Source: Undaria pinnatifida (lineage: Eukaryota > Sar > Phaeophyceae > Laminariales > Alariaceae). Taken from it: DNA of 64,000 nt. The number at the start of each line of letters is the position of its first letter. Within the stretch, counting starts at the first letter, position 1. The translations under genes and the position numbers were made by a program. Below the pieces are notes generated by a model. The model worked only from the letters and a program-made list of their open reading frames with translations. It made no database searches and was not told where the DNA came from. The DNA lies in the NCBI GenBank assembly GCA_012845835.1, contig JABAKD010000020.1, positions 15,660,306 through 15,724,305 of the forward strand, given 5' to 3'. Below, one piece after another: positions 10,591-21,000 of the stretch.

Positions 10591-12612
10591 ATGAGGAGAA
10601 CCGACACAAGACCTTCGTCGGGGGAAAGGTTGAGCACCCCTCCCGGCGGAGTAGGCAACGGGGGAGAGGGACGCGAGTCCTCCTCCGCCAATGCACAACA
10701 CCATGGAGGAGACGGACGCGAGTCCTTCCCCGCCAATGAACAACATCATGAAACAACAGCAGCGACAGCTCCATCAGCAACTTCATCGAATATAATCGCG
10801 GACCTAGCCAAACCTCTTCGCCAAGTACTGCAGATGACCAACGAGAGAGGGCCAACCGCCCCAACAGCAGGCACGTACGGGTCTAGACCCATAGAAATTC
10901 GTCAGAAAAATGAAATGTTTGCTTGGTCTGGAAAGTTTGAGAGCGGGCGGAATGCTGGTGATCGGGGGTATGGGGAGCGCGAACGAACGTACACCTACTG
11001 CGCGCTCCACGGCGAGGGGCAAGGCCACAACACCCCCGAATGCATCGTCATGCGTCGAGAATTCGACAGATACTACGGTGATTTCCACGAATACCTGCAG
11101 TCGCGGGGACTCGGGCCGTACGCCGGACGCGGAGGAGGGCGCGGGGCGGAAGGTAAATATCGACAGCAGCAACCGTACTCAAACGACTCGGGTGCGCGTT
11201 GGAGTCGGGGCCACCCGCCGGAGCAGCAGAGAACGCCGCCGCCAGGACACGGACCTGGGCCTGGGGGGTATGCGAACACCTACCATCAACCGTACCCCAA
11301 CGACTCAGGTGCGCGTTGGAGTCGGGGCCACCCGCCGGAGCAGCAGAGAACGCCGCCGCCAGGACACGGACCCGGGCCTGGCGGATATGCTAACACCTTC
11401 CCCGGAGGACGTGGTCACGACCGCCATCATCATTCCGGCGGGCGCGGCCGAGGCAGGGGCGAGGGCTTCGGACAGGTGCCACCATCTAATTACCCGTCTA
11501 ATTCGCCGCTGAATTTTGCGCCTAATTTACCGCCTGGAAAATCCCCCAACGCACCGAGGTACGCATTTGCGGCCGATTATCCCTACGAAAACGAATACAT
11601 GGAATACTCGGGGTGGGGGGAACCAGCGGGGCACTGGTCATCACCACCACCGACAGCGGAGTTGGGGACTCCCGAGCAGCAGCAACAGCACCAACAACAC
11701 CAAGAACAGCAAGAGGGCACGCCTCCTGCCACGTCTACCTCTGCTACTGCAACTCTCTCTTCTCCGGCTCCCGGCGCAGCTCAAGCCAGCGGAGCTCCTC
11801 TGCAGCTTTTCATCGCACGTAGTGTGCAAATAGGCAAGTCTGAGTCTGGTGATTCTGTTGCTGTAGATGGTGATGGTGTGGTGCGTGGTAGCGTTGTAGG
11901 ACGTGTTGAGCCAGCGTTGATTACACGTGTTGCTAGCGCCCTTCGGTGTACCCCGGGGCAACCTAGGCCGTATGGTAGCGAGGAATGGGATGCGGACTCG
12001 GGAGCTAGTGCGATGATGTCCAACAACAAAGAGGGCATGTACAACATTCGCTACCCTACAGACCAATACATACAGATTGGAGATTCAGGGTTGATTAGAG
12101 TCGAGGCAATCGGGGACGTCAATTTAGTGTTTCACCAACTAGACGAACACGGAAACCCGGAGGACGTTGTGGCGTGTGTGCAAGATGTGATATATACTCC
12201 GTGGCTTGGCTTTAACCTTTTCTCGATTTGGAAGGTGGCTCATAAAAACTCCTGTTCTGTAAACCCCACTGGTACACAAGCGGGAAGGCTCCGCTTCATT
12301 AGGGGATCGGCGAACGACTCCCTCTACGCCACCCGACTACCCCCTTCTCCGTTGCCAGTGGATGTAGCGAATCAGAGTGCCCCCGAGTCTTCCGCTTGCA
12401 ACCCACCGATGCCAGTTGGCGCAGTTGGTTCAGTTGGTGCTTCGCGTGAGAGTGCATTCGTGTCTGCTGCCTGCATATCCCCCACGGTTCCTCTTAGTGA
12501 AAACAACCTCGTACAACCTTCGAGCGTTGTGATGGCTTCTCCCATGGAGTTGGAGCTTGAGCTTGAGACTGCTTTATCCCACCCCACTCCGTGTGATTCA
12601 AGTACGGCATGA
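10591..12612 (+). CDS. Copia Gag C-terminal region and aspartic protease
   Basis: A 673-codon frame. Near residue 130-150 is a zinc-knuckle-like motif CALHGEGQGHNTPEC (Cys-His-His-Cys, unusual spacing). Then comes a Gly/Pro/Arg-rich stretch with two 39-residue tandem repeats, and a low-complexity Gln/Thr/Ala tract. Around residue 470 the motif WDADSGAS is the Copia aspartic-protease active site (DSG), followed by the expected beta-strand pattern. The frame ends in TGA at 12610-12612, but the next integrase frame is in the same phase, so this may be a stop mutation in a single Gag-Pol frame or a readthrough stop; sequence alone does not separate these. The usual Gag capsid N-terminal part is short or absent. 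Confidence 0.8.
   Translation: MRRTDTRPSSGERLSTPPGGVGNGGEGRESSSANAQHHGGDGRESFPANEQHHETTAATAPSATSSNIIADLAKPLRQVLQMTNERGPTAPTAGTYGSRPIEIRQKNEMFAWSGKFESGRNAGDRGYGERERTYTYCALHGEGQGHNTPECIVMRREFDRYYGDFHEYLQSRGLGPYAGRGGGRGAEGKYRQQQPYSNDSGARWSRGHPPEQQRTPPPGHGPGPGGYANTYHQPYPNDSGARWSRGHPPEQQRTPPPGHGPGPGGYANTFPGGRGHDRHHHSGGRGRGRGEGFGQVPPSNYPSNSPLNFAPNLPPGKSPNAPRYAFAADYPYENEYMEYSGWGEPAGHWSSPPPTAELGTPEQQQQHQQHQEQQEGTPPATSTSATATLSSPAPGAAQASGAPLQLFIARSVQIGKSESGDSVAVDGDGVVRGSVVGRVEPALITRVASALRCTPGQPRPYGSEEWDADSGASAMMSNNKEGMYNIRYPTDQYIQIGDSGLIRVEAIGDVNLVFHQLDEHGNPEDVVACVQDVIYTPWLGFNLFSIWKVAHKNSCSVNPTGTQAGRLRFIRGSANDSLYATRLPPSPLPVDVANQSAPESSACNPPMPVGAVGSVGASRESAFVSAACISPTVPLSENNLVQPSSVVMASPMELELELETALSHPTPCDSSTA
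11176..11409 (+). repeat. 117-bp tandem duplication inside Copia Gag
   Basis: Two adjacent copies of a 117-bp (39-codon) unit encode a segment containing NDSGARWSRGHPPEQQ and PPPGHGPGPGGYANT. The copies differ by only a few bases. The reading frame is kept. Confidence 0.85.
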
Positions 12613-14653
12613 ATTTATCGACCCCAGAGCATTTCTGACGAGAAGACCGAGGCGTATGCCGTAGAATGGGACATTTTCGACCGCATGATGCAGGATAGAG
12701 AAAGTGAAGAGTGTGCACTTGCCATTTTGGGCCCCGGGAAAAACCCTTTCCACGTTGGCAACGATCGCAAGCGAGTCGATATTAACGTGTTCCATGACCG
12801 CGCCGGCCACCTGTCTGAACCTATTTTGAGGGAATCTGCTCGGCAGCGAGGGATCACCCTCACCGGACGGATGGAACCCTGCACTACGTGTATATCGGCG
12901 AGGGGGACGAGAGCGGGCGTGCCGAAGCGAAGCGAGGGACGAGCGGGGAAGGCGCCTGGCGATCTCCTACATATCGACATGTGCGGGCCATACACCACCA
13001 CCATAGGCGGCAACCACTACATGTTCTATGCTGTCGATGCTGCAACGGGCTACATCGCGAACTACGCCCTGCGTCGCAAGTCTGACGCCGTAGCCGTCTT
13101 CCGGCGGTGTATCGTCGACCTAGCCCACAAAGCGGGGACGAGGATACGGAGTGTCCGTGGCGACTGCGATTCGCTCTGGACCAGCAAGGACTTCCGTGAC
13201 TTCTGCTCCACCATGGGAATCGCCGTGCAGTACTCCCCCCCCCGGAGCGCAGCAATACAATGGGGTAGTGGAGAATGCAATCCAGCGTTGCAACAAAATT
13301 GCCATGGCATCTCGCCGCGCCGCGGAGCGACGCTTGGGGCCGGGGGGGTTCTCGTGTGTTCGCGGCCTGGATGCTCGCGGGGACAAGCTCTGGGCGGAAT
13401 CGGCGAAGGATGCCGCGCAGAAGCTCAACCAGGCTGCTTCCCCTTCAAATCCCGGTCGCGCGTCGCCGCAGGAGCTGTTCATCGGCAAGAAGGGTGCTTT
13501 CTTGGTGGTGCCGTTTTTTCAGTACGGTTTCATGTACCGGGAGAGGAGGTCGAAGCTGGACGACAAGGCCGTGCCGTGCTACTTTCTAAATGCGGGCGAC
13601 AACCATGACGACTGCTGTGTGAAGGTACTCAGGGATGACACAGGGCGCGTATGCTACTCTAGCAAGGGTACATGGGCGCCGCTGCCACAGTCGGGGGGGG
13701 GGGGGGTCAGTACTGCCCCTTCCGCGCCAGCACCGCCCACGCCGCCGGGGGTGTCATTCGAGATTGCCTCGACGCCGCCCGCCGCTGCCAGTCCGCTGCC
13801 CGCACACTCACCCAGCGCTCACACCACTTGCTCGAACCCGCCTGCTACTGCAGGTACACCGCCTGCAGCAGCCACCTGGCCGCCACCACCGCTGCGATCG
13901 TCATCATCGCCGTCCGCGCACTCACCCAGCGCTCACACCTCGCCGCCGCCCGGACCGGTTGCTATTTCGCCCGCTGCTGCCGGTCCGCCGCCTGCGCACT
14001 CGCCCAGTGCTCTCATACCACCTGCCGCATGTTCGCCGATGCCGGAGTGGTCTCCCTCTTCCATCGAGGACGCCGGCTCGACGACATCGTCATCGCCATC
14101 ACCGGCGGCGACACCGGCCCCGCGGACGTACAGAAGGAGGCAGCCGCCGCCGGTCGCCGCAGGTTATTCTTCGCCGCTCACCCCCCATGCAACGAGGATG
14201 CTGGGCGAGGGGGGTGACGAGCGCGTGCCGGGAAGGACCAGGTCGGAGGGCCGTCAGCTTTCAGGCGTGCCGGAAGAAGCGGTCTCTACGCCGCTGCCGG
14301 AGGCGACGTCGTTTGACCACGGGGTGAGACTCCTATCTCATGCGGGGGAGGATGTGCTGCTGTCGCTGCTGGCCAACCGGCGGACCCTGAACGCGAAACG
14401 GGTGCTCCTGCAGGGACACGGATCTGGTGAGCTGGGGGGCGGAGGCAAGCAGCATGCGGGGTCGGGGGGCATGGAGGAAAGCAAAGGTGCACCGCCATAC
14501 GATACCACGGGCGAGGAGGAGAGCGGGGGTAGCTATTGTTCGCTTGGGCCGTTGGGGCGGGGAGTGCCGCTTTCGTTCCAGTTAAGTCGTTGGGTGAGCT
14601 CAAGTGGTAATCGGGTTGCTATTACGAGAGAGACAGGGAGGCAAGGAGGTTGA
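12613..14653 (+). pseudogene. Copia integrase and Pro-rich linker, frameshifted
   Basis: From 12685 the frame shows the integrase zinc-binding HHCC module (FHDRAGHL, then CTTC) and the catalytic core: HIDMCGPY (first Asp), VRGDCDSLW (second Asp). The catalytic Glu (NGVVENAIQ) is only readable in a different frame. The break lies at a run of nine C (13235-13243). After the break the frame continues with a domain carrying YGFMYRERRSKLDDKA and CYFLNAG, the usual end of Copia integrase, followed by a long Pro/Ala/Ser linker to about residue 330 of this frame. It runs out at 14653 where reverse transcriptase should start. A sequencing error in the C run is possible. Confidence 0.8.
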
Positions 14654-15455
14654 CTATTTCGCAACAGACGTACACGGAAGAATTGGGAGAGAAGTATGGT
14701 GTGGAATGGGGCAACGCTATTCCGATTTCTTACAACTTGGAGGCTTTGGGATTTTGATATTGACGAGCCGAATCTTCTGTTTCCTTTCCGAGAGTTGATC
14801 GGTGCGTTTTTGTGGATTGCCTTGTTGACCAGGCCGAATATCGTGAATTCAGTGAGGGCAGTAGTAAAGTATTGCAGTGCGCCGAAGCTGACCCACTGGA
14901 AAGCGGCACGTAGTATACTAGGATATGCAATGAGGACGAGTTCTTTTGAGATTTCTTTTCAAAAGGGAATGTTAACGGGGATTAGTTTGATTTCGTTCGC
15001 AGATGCCGAATATGCTTCGCGCAGTACGGACAGGAGAAGCGTGTCGGGGGGGGTAGTGATGTATGCGGGGGGGCCTGTTTCGTGGTACTCCAAGACGCAG
15101 AAGTGTGTGACTCTCTCGACTACTCAGGCGGAGTATGTTGCTATGTCGGACATGGGGAAGGAGATTTTATTTTTGAGGCAGGTTTGGTGTTTTATGTTGC
15201 CGAAGGCAAGGATGCCGTGTATTGCCATGTATGAGGATAACGAGGGTGCCATCCAAATCGCAAAGCACCCGATTTCGAACTCGAACTCGAAGCACATTGA
15301 CGTGAGGCATCACTTTTTGAGGGAACTGGTAGAAAGGAAGGGAGGTCGAAATTATCCACGTAGCGTCGCAGTACCAGCATGCTGACTTCCTCACCAAGGC
15401 ATTACCTGAGAGGGAGTTTGAATTTCACCGGGGGACAGTGATGAATTTGACGTGA
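14605..15455 (+). pseudogene. Copia RT end and RNase H, fragmentary
   Basis: Three frames are needed to read it. First comes the end of the RT thumb (LTISQQTYTEELGEKYG). Then, from about 14760, follows the connection region with LIGAFLWIALLTRPNI. RNase H follows, with FADAEYA, SGGVVMYAGGPVSWYS, STTQAEYVAMS and YEDNEGAIQIA. The closing KHIDVRHHFLREL leads, after another shift near 15345, to QYQHADFLTKALPEREF and a stop at 15453-15455. The palm and finger motifs of reverse transcriptase, including the YVDD catalytic box, are absent. The Pro-rich linker runs straight into the thumb, pointing to an internal deletion. Confidence 0.85.
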
Positions 15456-15751
15456 TTTCTCTCTCGGATAGTGTTTGATTTTCTGACTTTCTATTTCTTA
15501 CATGTTTCATTGTTTTGTTTTCTGATGTATCTTTATGAAGGTTCAAGGATTTGCATTCAAATTGATCGATGAAAATACTGAATAGTACTTGAGTTTTAAT
15601 GGTCATGGATGTGATGAGAACGGATTTGAATGTTTATGCAAATGCAACATTTTTTTGTTGTCTGGACATGAGTAAAGAAAAACTCTGCAGTATTTTAGTA
15701 TCTGGGAATGTACGTTTTAAAAGGGTAGTCTGGATAAATCACGACAATGTT

Positions 15752-15765
15752 GCGAGTAGGGGGGC
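15752..15765 (+). other. Polypurine-tract-like sequence
   Basis: The purine-rich run gcgaggtaggggggc-like segment (read at 15752-15765 as gcgagtaggggggc) lies immediately before the 3' LTR, where plus-strand DNA synthesis of an LTR retrotransposon is primed. Position supports the call; the tract is short. Confidence 0.55.
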
Positions 15766-16260
15766 TGTTGGACGTACTCACTCCATTGTCAGATTGCTAA
15801 CAAGAATCCGTCGAAAAGATGGATCGGAGAATTTTGGGGGGTTCGTATATGTGTGGGATGGATCTCCACAACGGGATTTTGTGTTGTGGGTTTTTATGTG
15901 CACGAATAATATCACTCCATTTTTCGACTCTATATTTGCCTCTACCTTGTGTCTTCTCTGTGTCTCTTCTACGACTACCACGCCAAGGGCTACCACGACC
16001 CATCTATATTGCCGCCTTCACCACTGCACGGCTACCACGCCTGTGTATTTACATCCCGGCTACCACGCCACAGTTCCGAGTTTCATTTCCGGGTTATCAC
16101 ACCTGAGCTATCACGCTTCACCACACACGTACCGGGTAAATCGGGTTATCACACCCGCCTTAGTTAGTAGTTTGTAGTTTACCGATCACCGGCTATTACG
16201 CCACCTCTCTCCTCCACCTACACTACCACCGGGGCGCCACACGTACCAACCTACTCCACA
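15766..16260 (+). repeat. 3' LTR of Copia element (495 bp)
   Basis: Matches the 5' LTR from TGTTGGACG to CTACTCCACA with a few substitutions and one 11-bp deletion. It is directly followed by caccc, the target duplication. Confidence 0.93.
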
Positions 16261-17904
16261 CACCCTACGCAATGCTCTACTCCGCATGCAGCGGGCGGGG
16301 ATTGCCTAGGGTGGCAGTAGTGGTGCTTCTAGCAGTTATTTTCGTCGGAATGGTTACCTCATTTGATGCCTGAGAGCAAGAGCGACAGTCTTCGTCAGGG
16401 GCGAAGTTTCGGGGTCACGGGTTCAGCTCGAGCAAGTGATGCTGCTGTCCCCCAAGGCGAGTGAAACGAAGGCGCAGAGAAAGACACTAGTGGCTAGATG
16501 TCGTTCCCGGAGAAGCAAGCAGCTTGGTCAGAGCAGTGGTTGGCTGTGATCAAGCAGCCTCACCCTCCGAAATATATATGGTGACATATTTTTCTGGCCT
16601 ACCCAGGGCATGGAAGAGGAGGTCGTGGAATACGGGTTCAGCTCGCGCAACCGATGGTGTGGCTTCCCGCCAGAGCGAAAGATACTGAGGCACAGAGGAG
16701 TACATCGATCGGCTGTTGTGCCGTGACCAGGGGAGGAGGTATTACCAGGCAAGTGGACTGGGATGACAATTTAAAATTGCATTTCGCACACAAGATGATT
16801 GCTCACATGAAGTAGACGAGGTGACGCACGCACTCGAAAATGTCAAGACTTCGCAGTAATGATACGAGACGCCTATGAGACAACGCATTGGAAATTGACT
16901 TCGTGATTAAGCACGGGCCTAACAAGATCGCCGAAGCACACTCCGCCTACGGCCCACTCGTGCGTGTCGAATCCGTCCATCTGGTTACTTGGCAACTTTT
17001 TAGCCCACGCGATGGATAGTCTATTGGATTTAAGATTCCTGGTCTGTGTGTGGGCCTGTCAATTCTGTGGACTGAACATCAACTGTGCAGCCGCAAGCCG
17101 AAGCACACGCGGGAAAATTGAGGGCATACTGAAAGTATAGGTGTGTTTGATGTGCGCGTTTCCGAAGGGGGGGTGAGAGGAGCCTGTGCCTCCGGTTAGA
17201 GACGCTCGTGTTATGATCGCGGAGGTAGGAACGTAGCCTCTGTCAGTACATCATACCAGTGTGACCCCTGCTAGATACAGCCCGCCCATGAACAATGGTT
17301 TAATGTGTAAGAGACCAGCTCCAACGGCCAGAATGGCCGTCCTAGGATTCGCGGATGAGCTACGAGACAGATTGGTGGTATGCCTGTAGACGTGAACCAT
17401 ACACATTTCCTTTGGCGTGCTGTTCTCTGACCGCCGACTTTTTCTCGCACCTTTATCTGCGGGGCAAGCAAGGGTGCCTTTTCGGTAAAGTACGACGCAT
17501 GTCGGGATCCCGGCCGAGATACGTGGCACTGCTCTGAGCATTCAACGTCACTGAACTGGCTGCGTTCTTTCAAGGGACAGCGTTCCGCTTCGCTGAGTCC
17601 GGTAGATTTGAAAGGAAACCACACAATAAATTGCTGTTTTTCAATAGCCCACTCCGCTCTCTCAGATATTCCCCCCCGCTCCGATCTCTCACCCGCTGTG
17701 CAAAATCCGCCCAATTGATTTTAGCCCTTCTGCTGTCTCCTACGACGCAGTTGAACACAGCTAGCAGAAGCACATCTCTCGACCGTCAAACGTATCTGGT
17801 TCACATAGGCCTGAATCCTTTGACTTGTGTTGTACACACCTCGCACTTAACATAACATACTCCGCCTGCCTGTAACAACATCACCCTCTCCACCCGTCTA
17901 CGTT
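16261..17904. other. Intervening stretch with weak repeat and possible Gypsy remnant
   Basis: Two diverged direct copies of a segment around acgggttcagctcg lie near 16420 and 16632. A short plus-strand reading near 16890-16990 (IDFVIKHGPNKIAEAHS) loosely resembles the end of a Ty3/Gypsy RNase H. No gene is supported. A 147-codon minus frame at 17271-17714 shows no family resemblance. Confidence 0.4.
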
Positions 17905-18089
17905 GGCAACCCCTTTTTGCACGACGATCGTGCAAAAAAAAAGTGCACGACTCCAAAACGTCTCCTGAACCACACATCCAGAAACCTGAACCACACACCC
18001 AGAAACCCTTTTTCAAATCAGAAACACAGCGTGAGTACCAAGGCACGATTACCGCACGCATCACAGCCCCCACACCGCCACAAGGGTCA
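17905..18089 (+). repeat. Left terminal inverted repeat of the MULE (185 bp)
   Basis: It begins ggcaacccctttttgcacg and ends ccacaagggtca. It contains a near-perfect hairpin (17915-17939: tttttgcacga, 3-nt loop, tcgtgcaaaaa) and two direct copies of a 21-bp segment around tgaaccacacaYccagaaacc. The transposase ATG sits at its inner edge, so this TIR probably supplies the promoter and 5' leader. Confidence 0.92.
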
Positions 18090-21000
18090 TGTCTCTTCAT
18101 GAACTGCTACACAATTGTGGAGCATATGACGAGGTTGACGATAGCCCCGATAGTGACATGGACGTGTGCGTAGGGGACGAGAACCCTCCCGCTCCCGCTC
18201 CCGCTCCCGCTCCCGCTTCTCCTGCGGGCAGTGCCTCTACTTCTGCTCTCTCTGCCGCGGTCCCTCCATACTCCTTGCCCCAAGAGGATCAAGCACAAGG
18301 GTCCGGTGACAATGCCGATCACCCTGTGGATGTTGACCTAGACTGTGGCCACTGTAGCCCTCACAGCAGCAGCAGGAGTAGCAGTCAGAGCTTGGACGTT
18401 TGTGATGGGGATGGCGCAAGACCACTTCGTCAACCAGCAGACCCAGCAGAACGACCGACGCCGCGAACACCAACGAGCTCGGCGGGAGGCGCACGTGGCG
18501 AAGGTGGTCCTGAGGCCAGCGACCGCAGTCCAACGGTGAGTATCCTGTCGGTAGTTTCCCGTCCCGTCCGTGCGTCCGTCCGTGCTTACCCGTAGTCTGC
18601 CACCGACGCGGTGTGTACGCTGGCCTCTTTTTCATTTTGTGCAATCTGGCTCGTCTGTCCTGTGTCCGCTGGGGTTGTCACGATGGTCTGGGTAATGTCC
18701 GCCGAGCAGGGCACTGCTATCGTCGAAACATACGCGACAGGTATAGACTGCGTGTGAAGTCCACACCTTTGTCGTGCTATCTCTGTGTTCTTGCCGGCTA
18801 CTCGCCGGCTACTGCTTGTGCTGCTGAAGAGGACGTATGATATGTTGCTGTACTTGGCTGCTGTACTTGGCTTTACCTGCGACATGGACGAAAAAAAACG
18901 CGTGCCCGCCCGCCCAGCACGCGCTCACTACAACTACTTTGGGTTAATGTATTACTGCTGTTAAAATTGAAATTTCTATTTTGGATCTGCTCGCGATGTG
19001 AGAGGACGGCCACGACTCCTAAAAAATCTGCTATGGTACACATACAGCAGCAGCCGGGCTGCACTGGTTTGTCATGACAGACATACCAGACATACCGAAC
19101 GCATAGCTGACCCACTTTCGATCGAGGCAGTCGCTACTGCTGCACGCGCCACATGCTTGTGTGTGGCACCTGGCAACAACACGGTCTCTGTGTTTTGCAA
19201 GTGATTTGTGTTGCATCTTCAGAAGAGGGTTTTGTCGTACCTCGTAGTCGTGCGCGTGTGGTGTGTGGTTATGATCCTGTCCTCTCACTTCCCCGCGAGG
19301 GGTTCGATTCCCCGTTTGGTAGTTGCATTGCCTTTTTTTCGGTGAGCCCGAAAACCAAGCGGCGCCCTGAAATATGAAAACCGAACAAATATTTATCATG
19401 ATGAGTCATGTGATTGAAGGCACGGTACCACGTGGAAATACCGTACGTCTGACGGCCAGCAAAATGCGTTCGTTGCCGCTGTCGATTGGCTCTGCTGCCT
19501 GCCATTCCAGACTAGTAGTCCTGAATACAGTGCCAACATGATGTCCTCAAGGCTTGACTCCATTCCTCTCGAGGGGCGGAGCGTCGAGGATGTGGAGGCC
19601 GACGTGAAGAAAGCATTTTTGGAGTTCGGGATAGAGATGAAGCGGTTCGACTCAAAAAAAATCAGCAAGGAGCCTGGGGCGCGTTTGAGGTTGATCGGAC
19701 TAGCGTGCAAGCACGCCATGCCCAATCGCCAGAAGGAGTACAGAGATAGTGCAGGTGAGGTACCGGAAACGTGGGCGCTGCCCTCAAGTATATATTGTGC
19801 TTGTATAGGTTGGGAATGACAGTCGTGAATGATAGCCGCGAAGACTTCTCCCACGTGTGCCGCGGATACGGTTACGCTATCGTCTGCGGTACTCACGGCG
19901 CGCCGGTGACCCCGCTAATGTAAGGTGGTGAACAGATAGTGGACTAACGTTCGCTGATATGAATGGCATGAGAGATGAGTTTTCGAAAGCGAAAGCCGAA
20001 AGGACCTCAACGAGATGGGATATCATGTTCTAATCCTGTTCTGCCTCGACGATATTGTTTTGTTTTTTGCGCTGCGGGCACCACGTCGCGCGTGCATGCG
20101 TGCAACTTCAGGCAATGTGACGAAGAAGCGGAAGACAAGGACCGCGAGGACAGGCTGCGAAGTGAAGGTGAGTAAAGTATAGTTGTACGGCATGCGTGTG
20201 TGGGTTATTGGCCTGTGTGGTGGCCGTGGGTTGGTCCATGAGTACGGCCCCATGGGTACGCAACCTCTGTACCGCCAGATAGCGAGTGATAAGCAGGACA
20301 TAAAATGTTGCCCATCGGCGTGTATATCGTTTGGGATCGATCGAGTGCATGGAAGGTTCATTCTCGTACGTTTTTGTGGTGTTGTTTTGCTGCCAATGCC
20401 AGGGATATATCACTTGGCCCGTTCACGGCGCGGCGAGAAAAGAGCACCCTGTGCTGAACTTCACTAAGTTGGACCACAACCACCCGGTGAACAAGCACGC
20501 TGTTGACGAAGTTTGTCGGCAGACAAAGCCTTTGGATACCCCAACGAAGGAGGCGTGTGTAAAGCTCACAGGCAAGTCTTGAGGAAGGATGTGTGTGAAT
20601 GTGAACGCATCCTTGCTTTTTATACACATTGAAGTATGCTTAGTGGTGCATCGTTTTGTCTGGAGCACACCAAGCCCTTTTGCCCTCCTCACTGACCTGG
20701 AGCACACCCTGCACTTCTGCCCTCATCACTGGTCACTGGTCGCGACGATGCGGTTGTTGTTTTGTGACAGACGCGGGATTCAAGCCGGCGGTTCAAGGCA
20801 AGATGATCGAAGCTCTCACCGGTGCACGCCCGAACCCCCGAGCCATCCAGAACCACGCTGCTACTCATGGAAGGAAGAAGAAATCTCCTTACGACGCTAA
20901 CGAGCTGCTGGAAAGGGTAAGCGTTGCAGTAGATTTGAGCCTTGACTCGTCGGTTCGCATACGGTCATGGCACAGCATTATCTCAGGTCGCATGCCTCGA

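Larger units (their letters stand above)
10031..16260 (+). mobile_element. Ty1/Copia LTR retrotransposon, full-length outline but defective
   Basis: Two direct LTRs (10031-10536 and 15766-16260) begin TGTTGG and end CCACA. The element is flanked by the identical 5-bp target duplication caccc (10026-10030 and 16261-16265). The inside encodes, in order, a Gag-like region, aspartic protease, integrase and RNase H, the Copia order (integrase before reverse transcriptase). The reverse-transcriptase core between integrase and RNase H is missing, and there is an in-frame stop plus several frameshifts. The LTRs are nearly identical except for an 11-bp length difference near 10274, so insertion was fairly recent on a genomic time scale. 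It cannot move by itself. Confidence 0.93.

Noticed and set aside
13635..14327. Arg/His-rich 230- and 181-codon frames overlapping the Copia linker
   Set aside because: Alternative-frame shadows of the GC-rich Pro/Ala linker that follows the integrase.
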